From positions 1 through 31,313 of the forward strand of contig JAUCBJ010004008.1 in NCBI GenBank assembly GCA_032718475.1: 31,313 nt of DNA. Direction: 5' to 3'. The stretch's first letter is position 1, and every line of letters begins with the position of its first letter. Made by a program: the position numbers and the translations under genes. This stretch comes from Nemertoderma westbladi. Lineage: Eukaryota > Xenacoelomorpha > Nemertodermatida > Nemertodermatidae. Below the pieces are notes generated by a model. The model was given only the letters and a program-made list of their open reading frames with translations, made no database searches and was not told the DNA's origin. This document shows, piece after piece, positions 1 through 10,606 of this stretch.

Positions 1-938
1 GTGAACAAATTGTCAAAACTACCAATTAAATTTACAGATCTCTAAATTTAATTTGAACTGGAAAATATAAATTTATTCAGAGTTATTTCTGAAGACTGAA
101 GTAAATCAATAAGTAAAATAATAATTTATTTCAATATATTCATAGATATATATTGATTTACAACTATAATATTATTATTCAATTTATTCAATGATTTGGA
201 AAGCATTGTGATAACATGGTAATTTAAACGGTTGACTGGTTACAACCAATAAATGCACCTGTCCAGTACTCTGTAGACAAGTTATCGATTTTTAGCAGTA
301 ATTTTATGTTTTCAAGAAGAAGTATTTAATATCTGGCAAGAAATACTGGACATAATATAATCATTAGCTGATTGCGGAGTGCTGGAAAATGTACAGTACG
401 ACAGTAAATAAAACGAAAACCTGGGAAGTTTTAATATTCTCGAGAACTTGCTTACATCAATAGGGCGAGCGACGCTGTTCGCCAGATTAGCATACTACGG
501 GCACCTCGGTTACAACCATTACCATACCATTGTGTGTCGGTCCATTACTATACCATTGTGTGTCGGTCTAACTTTATGTCTCTCTGTCTGTCGGCTAATA
601 ATTTAAGGATAATAACCTAGTCATTCTTGGTCAGTCTGTCAAAAGTTCGAAACAAGAATTTGCGAGGGAAGACTTCCTCCATTCTACGGATAAACTTGTC
701 AACTGTGCAGATACTGTAGTACAGTAGTACCGGTAGGCGTAAAGCTACGCTTATTGCTTACTTCGTCCGCTCTAAGGTCCCACGAACCTGTTTATTTATT
801 TATATAATATTAGTCAAATTTTGTAGTAGAAAATTAATTATTTTGTAATCGTAAAATTATACTTGCAATAATGTTAATTCGAGACCTATTGATATTTCTT
901 AATATTAAACTATGAATTATGATATATTATAATCAAAT
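1..938. other. AT-rich 5' flank of the GABA-type receptor gene
   Basis: No coding region is recognised here. The stretch is AT-rich and would contain the promoter and 5' UTR of the receptor gene that starts at 939, but I cannot place a TATA box or start site with confidence. A 26-bp direct duplication occurs at about 516-567 (CCATTAC/TATACCATTGTGT core). Part of 745-785 (CACTTCGT-like and CCCACGAAC words) resembles the inverted-repeat element near 12065-12105, so it may be an old transposon fragment. Confidence 0.5.
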
Positions 939-2072
939 ATGATATTTTGGTCAATAATTTATATTGTCATTGAGATTATCAACGTTGCCTTCGCTACCGA
1001 AACCGATAGCGTTAGGGCCATCCTCGAGGATCCAACACGTTACAATAAAATGCGAATCCCGAAATCCGGAAGAGATCCTCTTAGTATAGGAGTTAACATT
1101 GGGATATCTCACGTGGGTGATATCAACATAGTCACAATGACCTACAGTATAGCCTTCTATCTCAGAATATTCTGGCAGGATACCAGACTTATATCTACGG
1201 AATTGAATGATAATCAATCTACATCTTATAACCCCGAGATATTAAAGTCGCTATGGATACCGAGTATACAAATAAAGAACGCACTACAGTCGCAACCTTT
1301 TCTCAACCCGGAGACAAACGATAACATTATGTTGATAATTTCTCACCAAGGAGAAATATCATTATCAGTAAAGGTTGACACTAAAGTACGCTGTCTATTT
1401 GATCTAACAGACTACCCATTCGACACTCAAAACTGTAAATTAATTCTAGAAAGCCATTCTTATAACGAAAGCGATGCCAAACTTTATTTTACAAATGGCG
1501 GCGTAGAAGTTATTCAAGAACTCAATAACGAGAATGTCCCTTCCAATGAGTACAAGCTAATAACAACTTCCGACTTACACACGACTTACGGTACCGGAAA
1601 CTATGAAATGTTTGGTAATTATTCACTTCTTACTGTCGAATTTAAATTGGTACGTTTATTTACGAGCCAATTAGTGACCGTTTTCTTACCCCTAAACTCG
1701 ATTATCCTGCTATCTTATCTAACCTTTTGGATCGATCGCAAGGCTTTGGCAGCTCGCAGTGCTTTCGGCATAAATATAACATTAACGATGATGACACTGA
1801 TAGTAAACACGTATCACGACGTACCGAAAGTCCCGTACCTTCGGTCGATCGACGTTGTGTTTACCATCTCTATGGGATTCATGATGGGGTCCCTTATAGA
1901 ATTCGCGGTTGTCATTAATTTGGAGAAAAATTACGCAAAGGGAATTCAGTCGCACAGAAAGAAGATGGTTAATTCCGCGATAGTGGTTGAAAAAATAGCT
2001 AGAATATTGTATCCTGTAGCGTATAGTGTCAGTATGATCATTTACTACTCGATTTATGTTAAAACTTACTAA
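939..2072 (+). CDS. GABA-A/glycine-type Cys-loop ligand-gated ion channel subunit, single exon
   Basis: This 377-residue protein is a pentameric ligand-gated channel subunit expected in the plasma membrane. A hydrophobic signal peptide covers about residues 1-20. The extracellular domain has a Cys-loop at C152-C166 with exactly 13 intervening residues (LTDYPFDTQNC). M1 is about 241-264, M2 about 271-292, M3 about 303-327 and M4 about 351-374. M2 begins AARSAFG, like the SAARVALG of GABA-A beta subunits, with Ala at -1', Arg at 0' and Leu at 9'. This predicts anion selectivity. The M2-M3 linker PKVPYLRSID also matches GABA-A beta and glycine receptors. It is odd in two ways: the M3-M4 intracellular loop is only about 23 residues (usually over 70), and the whole gene is one exon. 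An ATTAAA poly(A) signal lies at 2076-2081, just past the stop. The ligand cannot be inferred. Family assignment is strong, subtype weak. Confidence 0.93.
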   Translation: MIFWSIIYIVIEIINVAFATETDSVRAILEDPTRYNKMRIPKSGRDPLSIGVNIGISHVGDINIVTMTYSIAFYLRIFWQDTRLISTELNDNQSTSYNPEILKSLWIPSIQIKNALQSQPFLNPETNDNIMLIISHQGEISLSVKVDTKVRCLFDLTDYPFDTQNCKLILESHSYNESDAKLYFTNGGVEVIQELNNENVPSNEYKLITTSDLHTTYGTGNYEMFGNYSLLTVEFKLVRLFTSQLVTVFLPLNSIILLSYLTFWIDRKALAARSAFGINITLTMMTLIVNTYHDVPKVPYLRSIDVVFTISMGFMMGSLIEFAVVINLEKNYAKGIQSHRKKMVNSAIVVEKIARILYPVAYSVSMIIYYSIYVKTY

Positions 2073-3300
2073 ATTATTAAATATTTAATATATTTTATTA
2101 ATTAAAATATATTGATATTAAAATAATGATATATTTTATTACAAAAAGTTATCATTTTACTCAACTGACTAGATAAGGGGGGGGGGGCTTTCGACGCTAT
2201 CAAAATTCATCCGTTCCACTCCAGGGGAAAATCGATGCAAATAACAGCTGATTACTCCGATAAATTAAACTGTAAACCTTAGTTTATTGTTTTGGTTAGA
2301 ATAACGTGCCACCGTAACCTTCTCTTTTCCCTAAATTGATAATTTTAGGGCGTAATACTTATTCGCTGAGATAAAATCAATCGACGCAAATCTCATCAAA
2401 ATGCGATTTGCCTCAAGTTTCCTCCCATGTCTCCAAATCGCAAATGATTTTTATTAAGTACATTTTAACTTAGAGGCACATTCAATGGAGAGATAATTTA
2501 GACTTTACATCTCTAGACGAGAAACTTTACTGTGAAACTAAACTTTTGCTTATGCTTTACCTAGTCGTTTGGTTACATCCCAAACAATATATTAATATTC
2601 TTAATAATTCAAGTAGGCGTAATTGCCTACGCCGTACCACTGCCACTAATACAGAAACCAAAAGTTCAATTAATTCGGTTAGTAAACTTGTGGATATTGT
2701 TAATTAAAATTAATGTGTAACTTTTTTTATTGCTCAATCAATTCCTATTTGTGAATTCCACAAAAATTATTAGATTTACCAGTCGTTACTATTTTGTAAT
2801 AAAATTAATTACTATGGTACATACAATGGTCAACAATTATACAAAAGTACTTTACGGTGTCCTCCATTATTTGCGCCCACTTACTAAGTGTAATAAGTAC
2901 TTACTGTAGTGTTACTTTAAATATAAAAATAAATGAAATGAAAAATATAATGACATTTAAACGCGAATTTTGAAGCATGTGAAACGTTCAATATGTTTTA
3001 CGTTTCGCCTGCTACTATGTTGTTCATTAACAGTCATGTTTAAATTACATCACTAAATAATATTTGTGCAGTTTTTAATATCATTTTCTATGTGTGTAAT
3101 AGTGTAAATAATTGTTTATTATTATATTTTTATTGTCATACCAAGAAATGTAGTTTATTCTCTTTTGGTTATTTACTTTTACACAAACTTTCAGCGATTA
3201 TCGCCCCAACATCCTTCAGTTTAACAAATTCTCAAGTAAATTCATATATTTACTAATATCCCCAACAGCTGGTTACTTGTTTCGCCTATAACTTGTAAGT
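2073..3300. other. AT-rich intergenic region with a stray minisatellite unit
   Basis: I see no gene. A G-run lies near 2177-2188. At about 2272-2347 there is one diverged unit of the 68-bp repeat family that forms arrays at 18691-19380 and 21487-21996; shared words are GTTTATTGTTTTGGTTAGA and CCGTAACCTTCTC. At about 3285-3320 the sequence GTCCCGGGTTCGCTTCC resembles a polymerase III B box, so a decayed tRNA-derived element may end here. Confidence 0.5.
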
Positions 3301-3327
3301 CCCGGGTTCGCTTCCAAACAGAGCCAT

Positions 3328-4084
3328 ATACAATTTCATAACACCCTAACAGAAACAATTTCATAACAACCTAACAGAACCAGTACAATTTCATAACAAC
3401 CTAACAGAACCAGTTACAATTTCATAACAACCTAACAGAAGAGGTTACAATTTAATTAACTCCCTAACCTTTTCCAGTTACAATTTCTTAAGTTCCTAAC
3501 AGAGACAGTTACAATTTAAAAACAGCCCAACTGAACTGGTTACAATTTCCTAACTCCCTAACTGAACTGGTTACAATTTCATAACAACCTAACAGAACCA
3601 GTTACAATTTCATAACAATCTAACTGAACCGGATTCAATTTCATAACACCATAACCGAACCAGTTACAATTTCATAACAACCTAACTGAATCCGTTACAA
3701 TTTATAACACTCTAATAGAATCAGTTACAATTTCTTTAAGTCCCTAACAGTACCAGTTACAATTTCATAAGTCCCTAACTGAACCCGTTACAATTTCATA
3801 ACAACCCAACAGAACCAGTTACAATTTCATAACACCCTAACCGAACCATTACAATTTCATAACAACCTAACAGAACCAGTTACAATTTATAACACCCTAA
3901 CCGAACCATTACAATTTCATAACAACCTAACAGAACCAGTTACAATTTATAACACCCTAACCGAACCATTACAATTTCATAACAACCTAACAGAACCAGT
4001 TACAATTTATAACACCCTAACTGACTCAGTTACAATTTCATAAGTCCCTAACCGAACCGGTTACAATTTCATAACACCCTAACC
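3328..4084. repeat. Minisatellite, about 30-32-bp units
   Basis: About 24 tandem units are built on GTTACAATTTCATAACAACC followed by TAACAGAACCA, with many point variants. At 3841-4020 two units form a 60-bp higher-order repeat present three times without change, marking the youngest expansion. The array abuts the 3' end of the LINE fragment that follows. Many units contain CCTAAC or CCCTAAC, one telomere-like hexamer per unit, but not a continuous telomeric tract. Confidence 0.9.
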
Positions 4085-4093
4085 TACTACTAC

Positions 4094-5510
4094 TACTAGG
4101 ATCGGCATGCTGCATTGCAGCTGCATTTTTAAGAATTATGTGCTTGTCGACAAAATTGCGCCGCCACAACTCCCTTTGCTAGATTATCCGCATCTTCAAG
4201 GCCAGTGTCATTTAAGATGCGTCTCAAGAAAGTCATGGGCTGTCCACCATGCTTATTCACTCCATGAGACTCCCAAAGCACAAGATTATGCATTGGCTGG
4301 TCTTCACGGCGATAGCAATGTCCTGCAAAGCGGAGGCGATTTTGTTCTAGTGTCAAGCTTGGAGGAATCAATGAGACACCTCCAATGTTATATAGTGTCT
4401 GGTTGGAGATGTGTGCATTGTACTTGACACAGTGAACCCGGCGTAGCATTCTTGTGAATGTACCACCCAGAGATTTGGTGTCCTCAACAGTTAGAGCCCA
4501 GCATGGACTCCCATAGAGGAGTACTGGAACTACTGCTGCTCTAAATAAACGGACCTTAAGTTTCCGATTAATTCTCGGTGACTTCCAAATCCAGGAAAGC
4601 CTATTCAAAGCTGCCCATGCCTTTTTATTAAGTATTCGAATGTCCTCACCTGACTTCCGGATCCATGATCCCAGGTAACAGAAGTCGTCCACATGCTCAA
4701 GCATACCATCCTTTGACCTTATGCTCATCCGGTCAGAGACTAGCTGAGAACTTTCAAAGTTAACTGTCAAAATTTTGGTCTTTTGGAGTTAATAAAAAGA
4801 CCAACACAAGCAGCCTGTTCTAATGAGCTCAGGAGCCGTTGGGGTCCCTCTAGTGATTCTGAGAGTACGCCTAAGTCATCAGCAAAGTCTAGATCAGTTA
4901 GGTACTTGGCAGGAGGGGGGTTTCCATTACCCCATCATCATTATGATGATATAAGGACATGCGTAGAACATGAATAAGAACTATGATGAATTATGAATAA
5001 GAATGGTGCAAGTGTGTCACCCTGGAGGACACCCACTAATACTTTGTGGGTCGATCTGTGTTGACATAAGTGATCTGTGTCAGTCATCAATATCCACACA
5101 AATGACGTCGAACCATCGCATAGTAATCTGATTGCTGCAATAATTTCATCAGGAATCACATATTATGAAAGTATGCTGAACAAACGTGAACGAGAGACTG
5201 AATCAAAGGCCTTGAAGAAGTCAACAAAGATAACAGCCAGATGTATGTCTTTCCTTATTTGATAACTCTTCAATTACCCTTTAAGCACCAGAATGGGCTC
5301 CATGATCCTACGAACTTTGTGGTTGGTACCCATTCTGCTTTCCACGAAGCTGTCTAATGGATCCCTGATGCGATTTAATATGAGTATATCATCTTTGCTG
5401 CAAACGAGATTCCACGAAAAGAACCATAGTGTTAGATTGCCCTTCTTGAAAACTGGCACCAAGTTATTTTTTTCATTTCTTGCGAGTCCGTTCGTTCTTG
5501 ACATGCCTAT
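4094..5510 (-). pseudogene. Degenerate non-LTR retrotransposon (LINE), reverse transcriptase and C-terminal region
   Basis: Reading the minus strand from about 5504 down to 4129 gives an ordered but frame-broken reverse transcriptase. In order: a fingers fragment (VPVFKKGN, then a long segment ending near 5274); palm motif A as VDFFKAFDS near 5220-5240; GVLQGDTLAPFLFII near 5000-5050; the catalytic FADDL motif near 4875-4890; then an open 213-residue stretch at 4770-4129 with the thumb and C-terminal signature FCYLGSWI..KAW..L..IWKSPRI..VLLYGSPCW. Several frameshifts and in-frame stops separate the parts, and the 5' half, including any endonuclease, is missing, so it is a dead 5'-truncated copy. 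A (TAG)n-like tail at 4083-4098 marks its 3' end. Family level (RTE-like or another non-LTR clade) is not resolved. Confidence 0.88.
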
Positions 5511-5535
5511 TATGATGGGGTGTATGACACTTTAG

Positions 5536-6297
5536 CATAAAAGGTATTTACAAACATAATCTTCAACATACGGAATTAATTAAAATCAGTGATTGGCTTT
5601 TAATCTAATAACTCGCTTTTAACATAAAAAAATAGAAATATTTTTTAGTAATCGGTATTATCCAAGCGAAAATTGAACAAGTTCATTTTAGATTAGTCGT
5701 GTTTTATCGAGATTCAATATTACCCAATCAGAGCATCGAATTCCTAGACTCCCCTGTGAACCTAAATCTCGACGCTCCCAATACCTACAATGTTGTGGGA
5801 TGTTCCTAACGAGAATTGGACAATTTCCTTTTAGGTTAGTGTCGAGTTTTACCGAAGTTCAGTATTAGCCAATCAGAGTATCCCATTGTTATACCCTTTA
5901 CTCTCTGAGTCTGAAATTTACAGGGTATCTACCCAGTTGAAAAAATTTGGAAATTAGTTAGAGCTGTTTTGAATCAAGCACTCGCTCACTCATCACTCAT
6001 TCTCTCAATCAACACGGATTCATTCCAGAGCTGACTTCCCTAATTATTGGACTCTTGATGAGTGGAATTTGATGTATCGTTCGTTATTTCAGAGTTGTAA
6101 ATTTACATTTGTTAATATCGATGTTAAATATTTCATATAACACATTGAGTCATTTTTTCAAGTAAGTACAAGTACACATAACAGAGTACAAAATAAAATA
6201 AAAAACCTCTACCGCTGCTTAATTAGATGCTTTACTGGAATTATTATAGCTATATCACGTTTTTAAATTGTCCTTAATTGCGTTGACACTAAATTGT
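5536..6297. other. Intergenic region with a diverged direct duplication
   Basis: I see no gene. Two related segments of about 85 bp, at roughly 5655-5745 and 5805-5893, share CAATATTACCCAATCAGAG-type sequence (ACCCAATCAGAGCATC versus AGCCAATCAGAGTATC) with matching upstream portions at perhaps 75% identity. It is either a local duplication or two copies of a short dispersed element. Confidence 0.45.
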
Positions 6298-6981
6298 TTA
6301 TGTGCCCTCTTCGTCATCATTTATCGCCCTTGTAAATACCATTTGAGTTTGACTTCCACAGCGGACTCTGTACCACACGGTGGTTGCAACCACAAGGTTT
6401 GCGAATAAACATATGAACCCCAAAGCCGCAGCAGATTGGACCAATCCGCTCGTGTGGACAGTCTTCCAATCAGAGTAAACACGTGCGGATACCACGTTTA
6501 GATTGACCAATAGTGATGAAGCAATTACATAAAAAGCAGATAGTATTAAACTTAGGGAAATCTCAACCCAATGCCATGGTATAACCATAATTTCTATTAA
6601 TGAAGTCAAGTTTATGAAAACAAAACCGAATGATATACCAATATTAAGAACGCTTACAAATATATACACGCGAATTCTCTCGTTCATTGGTAATTCTAAC
6701 ATACTGTTTCCATGGTAACGTCCAATCAACGAGTTGATTAGTCCAATAACCCCACAAGTTAATGACACTAGTTTAAAACAACCGGGTACAGTCTGTATGT
6801 AAGACGGATTGTATCGCAGACGAATTATGTTTGGAGGGTCATTTAATCTCAGATAATCCGGGTGTAACAAAGAAGGTTTGCGAGATTGTTGTTGATACGG
6901 CGTTCTTGTTTCATAACTAGTTGTTGATTTGCTGGAGTCGTTGCCTTGGTGACATAGTGGTTGGTCTCCAGTCTGGTTCAT
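6298..6981 (-). CDS. MARVEL-domain four-transmembrane protein, single exon
   Basis: This 227-residue protein has a polar N-terminal tail (about 1-65, rich in Ser, Thr and Gln) and four hydrophobic segments at about 66-87, 104-128, 137-165 and 178-204, with both ends predicted cytoplasmic. The spacing, the short loops and the lack of other domains fit the MARVEL superfamily (MAL, plasmolipin, CKLF-like/CMTM, synaptogyrin-related). These proteins organise cholesterol-rich membranes, vesicle traffic or junctions. It ends with an acidic tail (NDDEEGT). The start is the ATG at 6981-6979, which heads the whole frame, and no intron is needed. The last 19 bases of the gene region (6296-6314) also occur at 14348-14366 next to the 3' end of the nicotinic receptor gene. 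Fold assignment rests on topology and is fairly secure; the subfamily is unknown. Confidence 0.75.
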   Translation of the reverse strand: MNQTGDQPLCHQGNDSSKSTTSYETRTPYQQQSRKPSLLHPDYLRLNDPPNIIRLRYNPSYIQTVPGCFKLVSLTCGVIGLINSLIGRYHGNSMLELPMNERIRVYIFVSVLNIGISFGFVFINLTSLIEIMVIPWHWVEISLSLILSAFYVIASSLLVNLNVVSARVYSDWKTVHTSGLVQSAAALGFICLFANLVVATTVWYRVRCGSQTQMVFTRAINDDEEGT

Positions 6982-7137
6982 TCTTATTTGAAAACGTCCA
7001 ATAGTAAACGTCCAATGGTATATAATATAGTATATTTAATGGTTTATAATTAGCAATCTTAATACTGTAATAAAGAATAATTATAAAATTAACATAATTA
7101 ATATTCGCGAAATAAAATTCAGCAGTGAATAGGGTTG

Positions 7138-7970
7138 GGGTTGGTGCGCGAAAAAAATTTTAGGCTAGAAACAATTGAATAAGGGGTTACAAAGTGCCCT
7201 GAATCGAGTGGCGGGGTGATTTTTTTTGAGGAAACGGTCGAAATGGCTGGTTTAAGAAAGCGCGGAAATCCAATCTTGAAAATCGGCTGTGATTGGCTAC
7301 ATACAGATTTGACGTCACTACAAAGTTATCTGATAATTATTTTTTATCTTGGTGTCTATGAACAGCGATTTTCGATCCATTCATAATTAATTGCACATTT
7401 AATCATTTCACACGTGCTTTACATCAATTGAAAGTGGATAGTCTTGCGCATCTTTTAGGCATAATTAATTAAATTCATGATGCGGAACATTGATCAAATG
7501 CTGTTCACAATTGTAAACATGACAAATTACCTGACAGGTACCCAAGCCTAGTACAGCAATTCCCTGCTGTATTGAGTACGGTAAGGCCTACAAATTAGAT
7601 TTACAGATTAATAATAACTTAGAATATTAAAAATGTGTACCAATCGCGCCGGTAGGTTTAGTCAACTTAATCATATTAAGTTGCACAATACAGCAATACT
7701 CACATATTGCAATGCAATAGACGTTGAGACAGGGTTGAGGCTTGGATACCGGTCAGACAGCTTTTTATCAATGTTCCTCATCATGAATTTAATTAATTAT
7801 AGTGACAAAAGATGCGCAAGCCTCTCCGCTGATTTTCAAAATTGACTTTCGCCATTTCGACTGTTCCTCATGTTTTTTTTAACAAAAAACACACCCGCCA
7901 ATCGATTGAAGGCACCTTAATGTTACCCCTCTTATTCAATTGCTTCAAGCCGTAGCAGCATACCCCAATT
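7138..7970. repeat. Imperfect long palindrome (foldback element), about 830 bp
   Basis: The left side reads in the same order as the reverse complement of the right side. Matching blocks are CAATTGAATAAGGGG..TGGCGGGG..GTCGAAATGGC at about 7170-7250 with 7850-7950, CTTGCGCATCTTTT..ATTAATTAAATTCATGATG at about 7444-7500 with 7755-7822, and an AAGCCT..GCTGTATTG block near 7540-7575 with 7690-7745. The left arm holds roughly 130 bp absent from the right arm. The centre is about 7600. It is most likely an old foldback or non-autonomous DNA transposon. The open frame at 7633-7845 inside it has no recognisable protein. Confidence 0.75.
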
Positions 7971-8003
7971 GGAAAGTGATTGTTGTCCCAGGTGGATATC
8001 GTA

Positions 8004-8185
8004 GTTTAAAACAGAATAGAATAAGTATTGCGATTCTAAACAACATTATATTTCAATTAATTAAAACTAAAAAATTAAAAAATTAAAACTAATTAAAAAT
8101 TTCAATTAATTGAAACGTTCCGTTTTAATTAATTGAAATATAATGTTGTTTAGAATCGCAATACTTATTCTATTCTGTTTTAAAC
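8004..8185. repeat. Perfect 64-bp inverted repeat (hairpin), 54-bp spacer
   Basis: Positions 8004-8067 and 8122-8185 are exact reverse complements over 64 bp, and the 54-bp spacer is almost pure A/T. The 12-bp word CCAATTGGAAAG occurs on both outer sides (7965-7976 and 8185-8196), as if the hairpin lies between duplicated flanks. Perfect arms mean a recent insertion, recent gene conversion, or an assembly artefact. Confidence 0.92.
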
Positions 8186-8196
8186 CAATTGGAAAG

Positions 8197-9046
8197 GTGG
8201 TGGACAGTCCATCACCTTAGAAACTTCACCTGCTGTCTCAACGCTGGCGCTGGCGCAGGGAAATCAGGCGCTGGGAAAGCCCTCCGGTTTATAGGGGAGA
8301 ACCCTACCGCGATCAGCTAACAACTGATGTCAGCCAATCACTGCATGCCGCCTGGGTCACCACATGATTACTTATGTGGTATAAGTCAGCAGGAATAACA
8401 GAGTAACATAAATTTCACCTTCGACAAATTTGAAGATGACAAAAAAGTAACAATATTTATAATTAGTATATGACTAGGCCTACTGTTATAATGTAGGCCA
8501 ACATCAGAATTTCGTAGAAATGTAATCTACTCCACTACACGGATACAATATACAAATCTGCACTTGGAAATAAAATAGAGCTAGCAAGAATTGTCGTCTG
8601 CATGTATGCCAGCTGTTTTACCTTTATATAACTATCTATTACTGCTACCATACGCCTACATTAGTATGTACAGTACTAGGAAACTGTATCTAATCCATCA
8701 GCCCGCAGGGTAGTGCAGTAGTGACTACGCAATATGTGATTATTATCTGGTTGAGTACTGAATCCATTCCCTATCGTTATTACAGAGGGTGATTCCTGGA
8801 AAGTGTTACCATGGATACTCGTAGCACATACCAATCTGGGAGTTTCTTGGATTCCCTGGGAGCAGCTGGTTGGGTTGCTTTCCTGCTGTTTTTACATTAC
8901 TTTGTTGGTTGGGGACTACTTACAGTATAATTATACAAAAGTTGGATTGAACATTGATTAGATATGTAATGGACTTTAAGATTACATAGATTACATAGGC
9001 TGGTGACGTAATGTATCTTCTATCCGCCCACACGCCATGAAATTAT
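8197..9046. other. Intergenic region, no gene seen
   Basis: No coding region, RNA gene or clear repeat was recognised in this stretch. Confidence 0.5.
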
Positions 9047-9186
9047 GTCTGGTGATACAGCCTCCTGTCTGGTGATACGGCCTCCTGTCTGGTGATACGG
9101 CCTCCTGTCTGGTGATACGGCCTCCTGTCTGGTGATACAGCCTCCTGTCTGGTGATACAGCCTCCTGTCTGGTGATACACACTCCT
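9047..9186. repeat. 20-bp tandem array, seven units
   Basis: Seven units of GTCTGGTGATACAGCCTCCT follow one another without gaps; copies differ only at the A/G of ATACA/GGCC and at the degenerate end. It lies just before a second array with a different unit. Confidence 0.95.
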
Positions 9187-9228
9187 GTTCTCAGGATTGT
9201 ACGGTACTTTCTTCCAAAATTGACGTCT

Positions 9229-9540
9229 GCGAACTTTGTTCCAATAAAGGCGAACTTTGTTCCAATTGGATGCGAACTTTGGTCCAATAAATGCAAACTT
9301 TGTCCCAATGCTTATTTGCGAACTTTGTTCCAATAGTTGCGAACTTTGATCCAATTGCTGCGAACTTTGTTCCAATAATTGCGAACTTTGTTCCAATAGT
9401 TGCGAACTTTGTTCCAATAGTTGCGAACTTTGTTCCAATAGTTGCGAACTTTGTTGCAATAGTTGCGAACTTTGTTCCAATAGTTGCGAACTTTGTTCCA
9501 ATAGTTGCGAACTTTGTTCCAACACGCGTCGGACTTTGTT
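9229..9540. repeat. 21-bp tandem array, about 15 units
   Basis: The unit is TGCGAACTTTGTTCCAATAG plus one T. Edge copies are diverged and shifted in length. Because 21 is a multiple of three, reading frames stay open on both strands and encode repetitive peptides (for example LLEQSSQ), but nothing indicates these are real proteins. Confidence 0.95.
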
Positions 9541-9980
9541 CCCCAATATGACCCTCCCCAAAAACCCTTCTATTAATTTGATGCCAGAATAAAACAAAAT
9601 AAAATTAATTAGGAAATTTTATTGTATTGTGAAACTTTGCTGGTTTTTTCCATTAGCTTACAGTGCGAGGCGAGACTTACGAGGTGATACGTTTGGGTCG
9701 GGAGGCTCCTTACAGGGAATGTACCAGTTTCATCTGTATCTCCTTTGCTTTCATTATCACACAGGTGAAGTGTGAACGTGAAAGTACCTATTTGGAAATA
9801 GCTAGACCCTGACGGCATCTTTATTAATTAAGACCCTAGACAGTGGTAGGCAGCTGCAATGTACTATTGCCCCAGGTATATTTCTGGTCAGTCTGTTTAA
9901 CTGGCTAATTAGCACAAAAAGCACACCCGTGTTCTTTCCATAAAAGTAACTAATTTCTATTGAAACAATTTTATCATCCC

Positions 9981-10100
9981 ATTGGAGCAAAGTTCGCAAT
10001 TTTTGGAACTAAGTTCGCGTCTGTAATTCATTGGAACAAAGTTCGCATCTATTGGAACAAAGTTCGCAGCTGATCTACTGTCATTGGAACAAAGTTCGGG
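9981..10100. repeat. Inverted, spaced copies of the 21-bp unit
   Basis: Five copies of TTGGAACAAAGTTCGC, the reverse complement of the core of the array at 9229-9540, occur here with irregular spacing. The two blocks can pair across about 440 bp of ordinary sequence. The gap 9541-9980 shows no gene. Confidence 0.9.
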
Positions 10101-10606
10101 TAACTGTCAAACTGTCTTCAGTGGTTGGGGTTATAACAATCACCACACCCAGATAAACTGAGTCTATAAGAACGGCTAGAGCTTTTCAGTTCGTTGTCAA
10201 TCCGGTTTTTTCTTGATCCTAAATTGTTGTTAAAGTATTTTTTTCACCAGCAATCACAGCTGTTACAATATAATATAGAATAAAGAAATAAACGATACAC
10301 TTTACCATTAATTCCCGCATTTTTTTATTGATAATCCCGCCTGCAGGTTAAATTGCATTGAATATGAATAAACATTATATAACTGCACTGTCAGTTAGTG
10401 GATTAATGCTATAACTTTTAGATGAAAATATTTTTTTTACATAAACAATAATTAGCAATATAGCTATAGCAAACAGTACCATTAAAAATTAGTACGTACA
10501 TTGTAGGCGTAGGCCTACTATTAAAAGCGTTAGTCTATAAGTAAACTAATTAAAGTACACAGTTACGTATACCACGGCTGAGGAGATCATATAAAGCACA
10601 ACCACT
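10101..10606. other. Intergenic region, no gene seen
   Basis: AT-rich sequence with no recognisable coding region or repeat apart from a 'taggcctac' word near 10512. Confidence 0.5.

Noticed and set aside
951-1217. Minus-strand open frame of 88 codons
   Set aside because: It is antisense to the GABA-type receptor N-terminus.
3280-3320. A tRNA gene at the GGGTTCGCTTCC word
   Set aside because: Only a B-box-like word is clear; no matching acceptor stem or anticodon arm could be drawn.
3328-4084. Interstitial telomeric repeat
   Set aside because: CCCTAAC appears once per 30-bp unit rather than as tandem hexamers.
8991-9597. Open frames encoding LEQSSQL-type and VSPDRR-type repeats
   Set aside because: They are translations of the 20- and 21-bp arrays, with no non-repeat protein sequence resembling a family.
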